Of a stretch of 57,600 nt of DNA, positions 7,054 to 15,006 are shown in pieces. A program made the translations under genes and the position numbers. Every line of letters starts with the position of its first letter. Position 1 is the stretch's first letter. Under the pieces are notes generated by a model. That model searched no databases and was not told where the DNA came from. It worked only from the letters and a program-made list of their open reading frames with translations. Source of the stretch: Eubacterium sp. CAG:274 (lineage in GTDB: Bacteria; Bacillota; Clostridia; Lachnospirales; CAG-274); NCBI GenBank assembly GCA_000432155.1, contig FR888491.1, forward strand, positions 1 to 57,600, in the 5' to 3' direction.

Positions 7054-8007
7054 ATGGCAAATTTAAGAAAATGTGCTGTAATTGGCTGTGGATTTGTTGG
7101 TTCAAGTTCTGCCTTTGCACTTATGGAAAGTGGACTTTTTAACGAATTAGTTTTAATAGATGTAAATAAGGAAAAAGCTGAAGGCGAGGCTATGGATATT
7201 AGTCATGGTCTTCCATATGTAAGAAGAATGGATATTTACGCTGGGGATTATTCTGACTGTAAAGATGCTGGTATTATCATTATTACTGCTGGTGCTGGTC
7301 AGAAACCTGGAGAAACAAGACTTGACCTTGTAAACAAGAATGTTTCTATTTTCAAGAGCATTATTCCTGAAATTGTAAAATACAATAAAGATGCAATTCT
7401 TCTTGTAGTAAGTAACCCTGTTGATATTTTAACTTATGTTACTTTAAAGCTTTCAGGTTTCCCTAAGAACAGAGTAATTGGTAGTGGTACAGTTCTTGAC
7501 TCTGCTAGATTAAAATATCTTTTAGGCAAGCACCTTGATGTAAACCCAAAGAGTGTTCACGCTTATATTATTGGCGAACATGGCGATAGCGAACTTGCTG
7601 TATGGTCAAGTGCTAATGTAAGTGGTATTCCTATTACTGACTTCTGCGAACTTAGAGGTCACAAGACAAACCACAATGAAAATGAACAAGCATTATACGA
7701 AGAAGTTAAAAATAGTGCTTATGAAATAATAAAGAAAAAAGGTGCAACATATTATGGTATTGCCCTTTCTGTTAGAAGAATTTGCGAAAGTATTGTTCAC
7801 GATGAACACAGTATTCTTCCTGTAAGTTCTTATCACGAAGAAAGAATAAACTATGACCTTGAAGATATTTGTATGAGTGTTCCTGCTATTGTAGGCTCTA
7901 ACGGTATTCAGCAGGTATTAAAAATCAGACTTGACCACAACGAACAGAATGCTTTAAAGGCATCTGCTACAGAATTAAAGTCTATTCTTGATACATTAGA
8001 TTTATAA
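7054..8007 (+). CDS. ldh: L-lactate dehydrogenase
   Basis: A 317-residue cytoplasmic enzyme reducing pyruvate to L-lactate with NADH. The N-terminal Rossmann motif is AVIGCGFVGSSSAF. The active loop reads GQKPGETRLD, where Gln marks lactate rather than malate dehydrogenase (Arg would mark malate). The catalytic His lies in IGEHGDSELAVWS. The ATG at 7054 follows AAAGGAG at a suitable distance; an in-frame ATG at 7033 lies before that site and is rejected. Two Rex-like boxes and an extended -10 promoter precede it, fitting redox control of fermentation. A strong hairpin (8014-8045) ends the transcript. The gene is monocistronic. Confidence 0.97.
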   Translation: MANLRKCAVIGCGFVGSSSAFALMESGLFNELVLIDVNKEKAEGEAMDISHGLPYVRRMDIYAGDYSDCKDAGIIIITAGAGQKPGETRLDLVNKNVSIFKSIIPEIVKYNKDAILLVVSNPVDILTYVTLKLSGFPKNRVIGSGTVLDSARLKYLLGKHLDVNPKSVHAYIIGEHGDSELAVWSSANVSGIPITDFCELRGHKTNHNENEQALYEEVKNSAYEIIKKKGATYYGIALSVRRICESIVHDEHSILPVSSYHEERINYDLEDICMSVPAIVGSNGIQQVLKIRLDHNEQNALKASATELKSILDTLDL

Positions 8008-8013
8008 TATAAC

Positions 8014-8045
8014 AAAAGCGACTGAAAAAATCAGTCGCTTTTTTA
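8014..8045. terminator. Bidirectional terminator between ldh and the M13 peptidase
   Basis: AAAAGCGACTGA and TCAGTCGCTTTT form a perfect stem around a short A-rich loop, followed by T's on the plus strand and preceded by A's. It can therefore end transcripts of both convergent genes. Confidence 0.88.
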
Positions 8046-8047
8046 TT

Positions 8048-10414
8048 TTACCAAATTGTTATTCTATTTTCTGGCTTCACATACATTGCATCATTTTCAG
8101 ATATTCCATATGTGTCATAAAATTCCTGGAAATTGCTAAGTACAGTATTAACTCTTACACCATAATTTGCGTGTTCATCTTCACTTATTAAGTATTCAAG
8201 ATATTTTCTTGTAGCCCCTCCGGCAAATGAACTAGCAAATGAATTGAAGAAAGATTTATAATCTGCATTTTCAATAGTATTCATAATATCAATAACGCAT
8301 CTCATAGCACTTATATCAGCAACATTTTCATTTTCTGTTTTACGACCTGAAGTATATAAGTCAGTTAATAATGGCTTGCCGTCATATAACTTCACTACAC
8401 CATCACATTTATCGTCAAAAGTTTCTTTTTCCTTATCATTCCACCATGGCTTGTTATTACCATTTTCATCATAATCAGCACCACTAGCGTCAAATGCGTG
8501 AGAAATTTCGTGAGCGATAATATAGCCAATTGAGCCTAACTTCTTTTCTCTACTATATAATGGGCTATAAATAGGTTCTTGTAATATGCCTGTATAAATA
8601 TTGATTGAATTTGTTCTTCTGATATATTCAGCATTACAAGAAGTTACTGAACCAGTTTCCCAATAAACTCTTGTATGAGGTTTCTTCATTTTTTCTGCCT
8701 CACTAGCTGAAAGCTGTGAGTAAATTTTTTCAAAGTAAACAAATGAATTACCACCATTTTCAAGGGTTGGAAGTTTAAAATCAACGAATATATTTGACCA
8801 ATCAGGATTACCTACAGTAATAATCATATTGTCAAGTTTCTTAATTGCCTCTTTCTTTGAAGCATCACTAAGCCATTCTAACTTATTAATTCTATTCTTA
8901 TACTGGGCAATAACTTCTTTAGCTATTGATGTAACATCGTCTTTTGCACCCTTTGGTAAATACTTTTCGCAGTAAATCTGGTCAAGATATGCACCCATAT
9001 AGTGTTCTACAATATTTTTTACATCATCTTTCATTTCGTCTTTTGAAACTATTTTATTCTTTCCATAATAAACATTGTAGTCCAAAGCCTCTGAATAAAT
9101 ATTAATAATATTAAACTTAGCTAAAGCCTTTAACTGGTCAATACGAGAATTATCCAAATATGAGCCCCATGCCTTTGTTGCCTCAAAACTAATTGTACAG
9201 CAGTTGGTATCTGTTACATTAAAGCCAAAACTCTTACATAAATCTGCAATATTAAGTGTTTTATAATACTTCTGAACTTCTGAAAGCTTAACCTGCTTTA
9301 CATCTTTTCCGTCCATATAATCATCAAATGAATTATTGCTATCCCTTGTCATAGCCTGTGCAACCTGTCTAGCAATAATATCATAATTTTTCGCATCTTT
9401 CTTTGCTGTTGCTTCATCTTCTCCAGCATCTGTAAAATAATCTACATAGTATTCCATAATCTTTTGATTTACATCTGTAGTAGTTGCGTACTTATACATA
9501 TCAGCAATGCTTTCTTCTACACAAGGGCTAATGTAAATTGTAGATTTTGTAGAGTCATTCAAATCAACATCATATGCAAAACCAATTAATGGGTAGTTAT
9601 AAATGTTACAATTTTCTTTTAAATAACTCAAAAGCTCATTAAGATTATTTGCTTTATCAATGCCATCTAAATACTTTTTAATAGGCTCTGCCCCTCTGGC
9701 ATTTCTAGCGTCCACATCAATAAGAGATTTATAGAAGTCCTGTATCTGTCTTTCCTTTGTTCCCTCTGCATATGTTCCCTTAACTATGTCATCAAGTATC
9801 TTATCATAGTTATTCTCGTTTTTAGTCTGAATATCTGACACTACAGATTTTTCGTATTTGTCATCATCTTCATCTAAAACTATAGAATCCAAATAACTTT
9901 TGTTCTCTGTTGCATAATAGTCATTTTTTAAATCTTGTCCATAATATCTATGAAGATTTGTAAAGAAGTCATTTAACATCTGACTATTCATACTAACAAC
10001 TGTACTCATACTGCTAGTTACCATTTGAGGAAGCAAACCAGCTTTATAAAGATTTCCATAATCCTTAGTATATATTTCTAGCTTAGACATATCATAGTCA
10101 GGTCTGCTATATAAATTATAGCCCTTTGCTTCTGGCAACTTATTGCACAAGTCATTTAACAATTTAAAAGCATTTGCTACTGTAAGTGTATTACTATCGC
10201 TATAGCTTTTAAAAACATCCATATTAAGGTTATAACTTTCAGGACACTTACTACATAAATCCCTAATATCCCCTACTGTAACAGTATCATTAATTATTAC
10301 CTTTGCTGTTGATGACGCCTGTTGAAGTGTATTACTACCTGCTGCAAAAGCATTTGTAGATAAACCGGACACCGTCATAATTACTGATAACAGTAATGCT
10401 ATTTTTCTTTTCAT
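8048..10414 (-). CDS. Secreted M13-family zinc metallopeptidase (PepO/neprilysin-like)
   Basis: A 788-residue protein with a signal peptide (residues 1-25, ending AFA), so exported; no lipobox Cys. The C-terminal half carries the M13 signature: zinc motif HEISH at about 635-639 inside AHEISHAFDASGADYD, and the third ligand plus Asp in ENVAD at about 696-700. It also has the family end '...RI-x-x-W'. M13 enzymes cleave oligopeptides. It is about 100 residues longer than usual, mostly in the helical N-terminal domain. Most M13 proteins in Firmicutes are cytoplasmic, so the signal peptide is noteworthy. It has a good GGGGAG ribosome site and stands alone, ending at the terminator shared with ldh. 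Confidence 0.93.
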   Translation of the reverse strand: MKRKIALLLSVIMTVSGLSTNAFAAGSNTLQQASSTAKVIINDTVTVGDIRDLCSKCPESYNLNMDVFKSYSDSNTLTVANAFKLLNDLCNKLPEAKGYNLYSRPDYDMSKLEIYTKDYGNLYKAGLLPQMVTSSMSTVVSMNSQMLNDFFTNLHRYYGQDLKNDYYATENKSYLDSIVLDEDDDKYEKSVVSDIQTKNENNYDKILDDIVKGTYAEGTKERQIQDFYKSLIDVDARNARGAEPIKKYLDGIDKANNLNELLSYLKENCNIYNYPLIGFAYDVDLNDSTKSTIYISPCVEESIADMYKYATTTDVNQKIMEYYVDYFTDAGEDEATAKKDAKNYDIIARQVAQAMTRDSNNSFDDYMDGKDVKQVKLSEVQKYYKTLNIADLCKSFGFNVTDTNCCTISFEATKAWGSYLDNSRIDQLKALAKFNIINIYSEALDYNVYYGKNKIVSKDEMKDDVKNIVEHYMGAYLDQIYCEKYLPKGAKDDVTSIAKEVIAQYKNRINKLEWLSDASKKEAIKKLDNMIITVGNPDWSNIFVDFKLPTLENGGNSFVYFEKIYSQLSASEAEKMKKPHTRVYWETGSVTSCNAEYIRRTNSINIYTGILQEPIYSPLYSREKKLGSIGYIIAHEISHAFDASGADYDENGNNKPWWNDKEKETFDDKCDGVVKLYDGKPLLTDLYTSGRKTENENVADISAMRCVIDIMNTIENADYKSFFNSFASSFAGGATRKYLEYLISEDEHANYGVRVNTVLSNFQEFYDTYGISENDAMYVKPENRITIW

Positions 10415-10480
10415 AAAAAATCTCCCCTTTCCTACTATAAAAACAGTATATCATAAAAGGAAATATTTAACAACATTTTA

Positions 10481-11281
10481 TTATAATTCTGTACCTTTAA
10501 AAAATGTACCAATTTCTTCTCCATCTAAAATCTTAAATATATTTTCAGGCTTAGAGCCATGAGCAATAACCATATCTATACCCTTAGATGTTACCATTTC
10601 TGCTGCATCAAGTTTTGAAACCATACCACCAGTACCTCTGTTAGAACCAGAACCACTAGCCAAAGCTCTTATTTTATCGTCTATTTTTTCTACTCTATGT
10701 ATTATTTTTGCATCTGGATTATTTCTTGGGTCTTCACTATATAAACCATCAATATCAGATAACAAAATTAACTTAGATGCCTTTGTAAGAATAGCAACAA
10801 TGGCTGACAATGTATCATTATCACTAAAAAGTTTCTTTTCATTTTCAATTTCTGTTGAAGAAATAGAGTCATTTTCATTTACAATAGGTATTATGTTATG
10901 TTCTATAAGTGTAAAAAATGTATTTCTCAAATTTTGTTTTTTTACTGGATTTTCAACATCATCACCACTTAAAAGAATTTGACTTACCATTTTGCCATAT
11001 TCTGAAAAGAATTTATCATAAAGGTGCATAAGCTCACATTGACCTACTGATGCCGCTGCCTGTTTCAATTTTAATTCCTTTGGCTTTTGTTGAAGTCCCA
11101 TTTTATTAGCACCTACAGCTATAGCACCTGAAGACACAAGTATAACTTCATAGCCCTCATTAGCAAGTCCAGACAAAACCTGTGCTAACTTATCCATAGT
11201 TCTAAAATTATTTTCCCCTGTTTCTGTAGTTATTGTTGATGTTCCAACTTTTATTACAACTCTGTTTTTTACAGTTTCCAT
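10481..11281 (-). CDS. proB: Glutamate 5-kinase
   Basis: A 266-residue enzyme that phosphorylates L-glutamate in the first step of proline synthesis. Amino-acid-kinase motifs are clear: VVIKVGTSTI at the N-terminus, VSSGAIAVGANKMG (ATP site), NENDS (substrate site) and GTGGMVSKLDAAEM. The C-terminal PUA domain found in enzymes of about 370 residues is absent, which is normal for the short form. It is under a T-box leader with a proline specifier codon (11373-11640). proA, usually next to proB, is not adjacent; the neighbour is a secreted peptidase. RBS AAAAGGAG precedes the ATG at 11281. Confidence 0.96.
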   Translation of the reverse strand: METVKNRVVIKVGTSTITTETGENNFRTMDKLAQVLSGLANEGYEVILVSSGAIAVGANKMGLQQKPKELKLKQAAASVGQCELMHLYDKFFSEYGKMVSQILLSGDDVENPVKKQNLRNTFFTLIEHNIIPIVNENDSISSTEIENEKKLFSDNDTLSAIVAILTKASKLILLSDIDGLYSEDPRNNPDAKIIHRVEKIDDKIRALASGSGSNRGTGGMVSKLDAAEMVTSKGIDMVIAHGSKPENIFKILDGEEIGTFFKGTEL

Positions 11282-11330
11282 TTTACATTCTCCTTTTCAT
11301 TTTAGTTAATTTATGTTTTGTCATATAAAG

Positions 11331-11355
11331 TCATCGGATTTATCTTTCCGATTTA
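11331..11355. repeat. Partial copy of the interspersed hairpin repeat
   Basis: The block ATCGGATTTATCTTTCCGAT, itself a 6-bp-stem inverted repeat, matches the end module of the longer repeats at 12575-12669 and 57530-57600. Here it lies between the T-box terminator and proB. Only one module is present, so this may be a solo or truncated copy. Confidence 0.6.
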
Positions 11356-11372
11356 TTATAAAAATTCACTAT

Positions 11373-11640
11373 AAAAAAAGTCCTGAGCTTAACACTCAGG
11401 ACGAAATATCGCGGTACCACCTAATTTTGGAAAAATCCACTCTCAACAGCACGAGAACTAAAGTTTGATGCCTTTCCCTATAACGGAGGATACCGTATTG
11501 ACTTAATTGGGTCAATAAGCTCAAAGGGAGGTTCAATGCCTTTCAATGAAGATTTCCACCAACCATCTTCTCTCTGAAAAATCCGGACAAATACTAATCC
11601 TTATCTACGCCTTTAACTTATGGCTGAATTATATCACAAT
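11373..11640 (-). promoter_or_regulatory. T-box riboswitch (tRNA-Pro) controlling proB
   Basis: The minus-strand leader has the conserved T-box AGGTGGTACCGCG (11410-11422). It also has a Stem I with AGAGAG, GGTTGGTG and GAA-CCT-CCCTTT-GAG, and a terminator stem GTCCTGAG/CTCAGGAC (11380-11402) followed by seven T's. The triplet after GAA and six bases before GAG, CCT at 11529-11531, is a proline codon. This fits proB: uncharged tRNA-Pro would stabilise the antiterminator and turn on proline synthesis. The class and architecture are well established; the specifier was read by alignment to known leaders from memory. Confidence 0.93.
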
Positions 11641-11656
11641 TTTTCAAACTAATCAA
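11628..11656 (-). promoter_or_regulatory. Promoter of the T-box-proB transcript
   Basis: Minus-strand TTGATT (11651-11656), 17 bases, then TATAAT (11628-11633) with an extended TG. It lies immediately before T-box Stem I and immediately after the stop of the DegV gene. Confidence 0.7.
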
Positions 11657-11663
11657 GAAAAAT

Positions 11664-12491
11664 TTAAAAGCTAATTATTAAACCACCAATATCTGCATAT
11701 GAAGAACATAATCCACTACCTTCTGTAATATGACATTCTTTAAAATTAAGTTTTGACATCATAATTTCTTTTAATTCATTAGCCTTTTCTAAAGCATCAA
11801 TATGGGTAATATAAAGAACTCTATTTTCTGTATCATTACATTTTTTTGTTATATCGTCTATAAGCTTTAAATATGCCTTTTTCATCCCCTTTGCCTTAGC
11901 TGTAAGCACAGCATGACCATCGTCAGCACCACAAATGGGAACTATACCCAATAATGCTGCCAATTTAGCTACATAGGGATTTAATCTACCTGTATTTACA
12001 AGAGAATCATAATTTTCCAATATAAAATATGTATTTAAGTTATCTCTGAACTTGCAAATTTCTTCTTTTATTTCATCAAAAGAAAGACCTTTTTCCTTTA
12101 ATTCTAAAAGTTTGTTAACTATTAAAGTTTCTCCAACAGATGCACTTTTGCTATCTACAACAAAAATATTCTTTTTGCCATAATCATCAAAATACAAGTC
12201 CTGTGCTGTAACAGCACTATTATATGAACCACTTAAATGGCTAGAAAGAGTAACAACAAATACATCTTCATCTCCTCCATAAGCATCAACATAAAGTTGT
12301 GGAGATGGAGCAGCAGTTTTTCTATTTTTCTTATTTTCTCTCAATTTATTTCTAAAATTAACAATATCTAAATCTAAAGTATCAGAGAAAATTTCATCAT
12401 TGATTTGTAAAGTCAAAGGAACTTGCACAATATTAGAATTATTTTTCATTTCCGTTGTGAAATCACAACCACTATCTGCAACTATCTTCAT
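11664..12491 (-). CDS. DegV family fatty-acid-binding protein (FakB-like)
   Basis: A 275-residue protein of the DegV/EDD fold, which binds a fatty acid in a groove between two domains. In FakAB systems it presents the fatty acid to the kinase FakA for phosphorylation. Typical motifs are IVADSGCDFT at the N-terminus, VVTLSSHLSGSYNSA (carboxylate-binding region) and YDSLVNTGRL in the middle. The start is ATG at 12491, 7 bases after GGAGG; a TTG at 12506 in frame lies on the wrong side of that site. No fakA is in the window. Which fatty acid it binds cannot be told. Confidence 0.92.
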   Translation of the reverse strand: MKIVADSGCDFTTEMKNNSNIVQVPLTLQINDEIFSDTLDLDIVNFRNKLRENKKNRKTAAPSPQLYVDAYGGDEDVFVVTLSSHLSGSYNSAVTAQDLYFDDYGKKNIFVVDSKSASVGETLIVNKLLELKEKGLSFDEIKEEICKFRDNLNTYFILENYDSLVNTGRLNPYVAKLAALLGIVPICGADDGHAVLTAKAKGMKKAYLKLIDDITKKCNDTENRVLYITHIDALEKANELKEIMMSKLNFKECHITEGSGLCSSYADIGGLIISF

Positions 12492-12524
12492 ATATGTAAC
12501 CTCCAAGATTTTAACTTATAAAAT

Positions 12525-12533
12525 AGTATATCA
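12525..12533 (-). promoter_or_regulatory. Extended -10 promoter of the DegV gene
   Basis: Minus-strand TGATATACT gives an extended -10 element about 35 bases before the ATG at 12491. No clear -35 is seen; the interspersed repeat begins about 45 bases upstream. Confidence 0.4.
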
Positions 12534-12574
12534 TATATTTGTATAAAAATCACTATTCAGAAAAAATATGTTTT

Positions 12575-12669
12575 CAAGCCATCGAATTTATCTTTCCGAT
12601 TCACTGGTCAGAACTTTCAACTTCGTTGAAAGCCACACTTCGTGTGTCCGATTTATCTTTCCGATTCCT
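12575..12669. repeat. Interspersed hairpin repeat, complete copy
   Basis: A 95-base unit with the module CGA(A/T)TTTATCTTTCCGATT at both ends (about 12583-12601 and 12648-12666). Between them are two perfect hairpins with TTC loops: CTTTCAAC-TTC-GTTGAAAG and CACAC-TTC-GTGTG. The first 71 bases match the copy at 57530-57600 with four differences. It fills the space between the terminator at 12670 and the DegV promoter. No transposase or coding frame of note; it resembles small non-autonomous intergenic repeats. Confidence 0.85.
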
Positions 12670-12708
12670 AAAAAGAGATTGTGCCATTTAAAACACAATC
12701 TCTTTTTT
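12670..12708. terminator. Bidirectional terminator after the SGNH esterase gene
   Basis: AAAAGAGATTGTG and CACAATCTCTTTT form a 13-bp stem with a 10-base loop, with T's on both outward sides. It ends the minus-strand esterase transcript 8 bases from its stop codon. Confidence 0.88.
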
Positions 12709-12715
12709 AATAAAA

Positions 12716-14020
12716 TTATTCAACTACTTCAATTTCGTCAGCAGACTGAGCTTCATTTCTTACATCTGATACATAAAAATCATTGTAGATTTTATCAAAA
12801 AGAACATAGCAAGCTGATTTTTCTGCTTTCATTTTTGGAAGAATATTTGAAGCTGCACTCTTATTAAGTTTAGTAAGCACATTTGCCACTGCATCTTTTG
12901 CATAGTCGCTTGTTTCACTTGCATATTTAAACTGGCTAAACACAGCTTCATCAGTTTTAAGTGGAACATTTTCTTCTTTATACATTCTATCAATAATAAC
13001 AAAGGCATCCTGAACCGTTATATAATCGTTAGGATTGAAAAGTCCCTTATCATCGCCTTGGACAAGTCCAAGTTTCTTTGCTGTGTAAATTTCATCATAA
13101 TATTTATTATCTGGAGTTACATCAGCAAATACAGCAGAACCACTTTCTGTTTTATCTGTAAGGCGTACAATTTCCCCTACAAACTCATCTCTAGTCATAA
13201 ACTTATATTTATCATCATTTATAGCATTTGTATTAACACAATTTGCAAGTCCATCAACACTAGGAAGAGCCTGAGCAACCATTTTCGCTACAGTCATTCC
13301 TCCAAAGTGATTAAGGTGTGTGTAATCAAAACCATTATCGCCCTTTTCTGTACTCTTGAACAAAGCATGTAGAATTCTTGTTTCTTCACTACCTGACTTA
13401 TTATATAAATCTGTAGTCATTTGATTTACATCAATGCAAGGTACATTTGTTTCTTTTGCAAGTTCTCTTATAGCATCATCATAATGACCATGTGCATCTA
13501 TTACTTTTCCATTTTCGTCAAATTCATGGCGAACAATAGGAGTAAGGAGAACTGGCTTTGCACCCTTTTCTTCAGCTGGTTCAATATAATTTTTGTATAA
13601 GGAATTTTTAAAACTTCCCTCTGTCTTAACATCACCATCAGCATCAGTATATCTGTTTTGTATATCTGCCTCTGTCTTATTCTTTGCATCATTATGGCCA
13701 AACTGAATAAGGACATAATCCCCCTCATTCATTTCAGATAAAAGTTTCTTATAGTTATCCTCTGTAGCAAAACTTTTTGAACTTCTACCTGACATAGCAA
13801 GGTCTTCAACATGATATTTACTTCTAAGAAAATCTCCTAAATACATACCCCAACCAGCTCGTGGCAAAGCATAGTTATCGTCATAACCATAAATACAAGA
13901 TGTAGAATCCCCTACAATAAAAATATTTGTTTCATCACTAGCAAAAGCTGAAGTAACATTAAATGCACCAACACACATAACGCTGGCTAAAACACCTGTA
14001 ATAATTCTTTTTAACTTCAT
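12716..14020 (-). CDS. Secreted SGNH/GDSL esterase (CE12-like) with SLH domains
   Basis: A 434-residue protein with a signal peptide (to about AFA, residue 27). Residues 30-250 form an SGNH hydrolase: block I FIVGDSTSC (nucleophile Ser), block II AMSGRSSKS, block III IQFGHNDAK, and block V DYTHLNHFG (Asp and His). The DSTxx and GxND style resembles rhamnogalacturonan acetylesterases of family CE12, so pectin deacetylation is likely. The C-terminal part has SLH repeats (MTRDEFVGEIVRLTD, FADVTPDNKYYDEIYTAKKLG, GLFNPNDYITVQDAFVII), which would hold it on the cell surface. RBS GGAGATG. It stands in its own unit with a strong terminator. Confidence 0.9.
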   Translation of the reverse strand: MKLKRIITGVLASVMCVGAFNVTSAFASDETNIFIVGDSTSCIYGYDDNYALPRAGWGMYLGDFLRSKYHVEDLAMSGRSSKSFATEDNYKKLLSEMNEGDYVLIQFGHNDAKNKTEADIQNRYTDADGDVKTEGSFKNSLYKNYIEPAEEKGAKPVLLTPIVRHEFDENGKVIDAHGHYDDAIRELAKETNVPCIDVNQMTTDLYNKSGSEETRILHALFKSTEKGDNGFDYTHLNHFGGMTVAKMVAQALPSVDGLANCVNTNAINDDKYKFMTRDEFVGEIVRLTDKTESGSAVFADVTPDNKYYDEIYTAKKLGLVQGDDKGLFNPNDYITVQDAFVIIDRMYKEENVPLKTDEAVFSQFKYASETSDYAKDAVANVLTKLNKSAASNILPKMKAEKSACYVLFDKIYNDFYVSDVRNEAQSADEIEVVE

Positions 14021-14045
14021 AACTATAAATCATCTCCTTAGTAAT

Positions 14046-14070
14046 AAAAAGTGTGGCTTTTCAACCACAC
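14046..14070 (-). terminator. Terminator of the acidic-tail protein gene
   Basis: Minus-strand stem GTGTGG/CCACAC with an 8-base loop followed by TTTTT. It sits between the stop of the gene at 14084 and the start of the esterase gene. Confidence 0.8.
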
Positions 14071-14083
14071 TCTAAATTATAAA

Positions 14084-14383
14084 TTATTCATCTTCAGAAT
14101 ACTCGTCATCATAATCAACATCAGCATCATCATAACTATAATCGTCATCATCATAGTCTTCATAATCTGCATAGTCATCTTCGTCCCAAGCATCCCAACC
14201 ATCGTCATAATCACAAGGCAACTGGTTCTGATTTTTATCTTTCATCTTAACAACAAGGAAAACAATACCGACAATTACTACTGCAAGGCCTGCACCTATG
14301 CAAATAATAGTCTTTAACTTATTATCCTTTTCCAATCTTTTGATTGCTTTTTTCATTTCATCTAAGATTAGTTCTGTCTTCAT
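14084..14383 (-). CDS. Small membrane protein with Asp/Tyr-rich acidic tail
   Basis: A 99-residue protein: an amphipathic N-terminus (residues 1-22, MKKAIKRLEKDNKLK), one membrane segment (about 24-45, IICIGAGLAVVIVGIVFLVV), a short basic stop-transfer, then a tail of about 45 residues made almost only of Asp, Glu, Tyr and Trp. The N-half resembles small YtxH-like envelope proteins, but the tail is unusual. The strong charge suggests binding of cations or basic proteins, which is inference only. RBS AAGGAGG. It shares a transcript direction with the Nudix gene 24 bases upstream and is followed by its own terminator. Confidence 0.8.
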   Translation of the reverse strand: MKTELILDEMKKAIKRLEKDNKLKTIICIGAGLAVVIVGIVFLVVKMKDKNQNQLPCDYDDGWDAWDEDDYADYEDYDDDDYSYDDADVDYDDEYSEDE

Positions 14384-14407
14384 ACTAATTCCTCCTTTTT
14401 ATGACTT

Positions 14408-14845
14408 TCAAATATACTGTTTCCGGGTTTGCAGTTGATTATACTCCATAAAGGCTCTACGCATCATCTGCTTTTCATCATGGAACTTGAGCAGATAACT
14501 GGCCTCATGTTGCTTATAAAAACCGGCATCAACAAAAAATTCTTCAGCCTGAGGCTTACAGTCAAATGAATCAGTAACCATAAGATACCAATGAACAGTC
14601 TTACTAACTATATCCTCATTACCTCTGAATGTATATTGTGTCTTTCCGATGTATTTTACTATTTCAGCATCAGAATTTGTTTCCTCCTTAACCTCTCTCA
14701 AGGCAGTTTGTTGATAGGTTTCCCCTGGTTCGACAGTACCCTTGGGCAACACCCAACCCATATACCTACCATTTTGATTTTTATAAAGCAACAAGACCTT
14801 ACCGTCATGGATGACTACCCCTCCACAGCTAACAGCTTCTGTCAT
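14408..14845 (-). CDS. Nudix hydrolase
   Basis: A 145-residue cytoplasmic hydrolase of nucleoside-diphosphate-X compounds. The Nudix box G-x5-E-x7-REVKEE is complete in GTVEPGETYQQTALREVKEE (about residues 36-55). The preceding YMGWVLPKG is typical of diadenosine-polyphosphate or MutT-type enzymes. The W in GWVLPKG and the overall size are compatible with an Ap4A hydrolase-like role, but the substrate cannot be fixed. It has its own promoter (14910-14938) and a GGAGGAAT ribosome site, and is followed closely by the acidic membrane protein gene. Confidence 0.93.
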   Translation of the reverse strand: MTEAVSCGGVVIHDGKVLLLYKNQNGRYMGWVLPKGTVEPGETYQQTALREVKEETNSDAEIVKYIGKTQYTFRGNEDIVSKTVHWYLMVTDSFDCKPQAEEFFVDAGFYKQHEASYLLKFHDEKQMMRRAFMEYNQLQTRKQYI

Positions 14846-14909
14846 GGGTATTCCTCCGTCCTGTATACTGTATGGCTGACTAAACGCAACCTTTTCTAAT
14901 ATTAATCAT

Positions 14910-14938
14910 ATTATACACTATTCAGGTTGAAAATACAA
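14910..14938 (-). promoter_or_regulatory. Promoter of the Nudix gene
   Basis: Minus-strand TTGTAT (14933-14938), 17 bases, TATAAT (14910-14915). It starts a transcript about 65 bases before the ATG at 14845. Confidence 0.6.
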
Positions 14939-15006
14939 TACCAAATGTTAAAATCAACAAATTTTTATTAAATAAACGGAAAAATTTGCCTATTTTAAAT
15001 AATAAA

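Noticed and set aside
12568..12867. Plus-strand open frame of 99 codons
   Set aside because: It starts in the repeat element, crosses the terminator and then runs antisense through the SLH part of the esterase gene; no ribosome site.
14051..14317. Plus-strand hydrophobic frame of 88 codons
   Set aside because: It is the complement of the Asp-rich tail of the gene at 14084 (Asp codons read as Ile/Val on the other strand).
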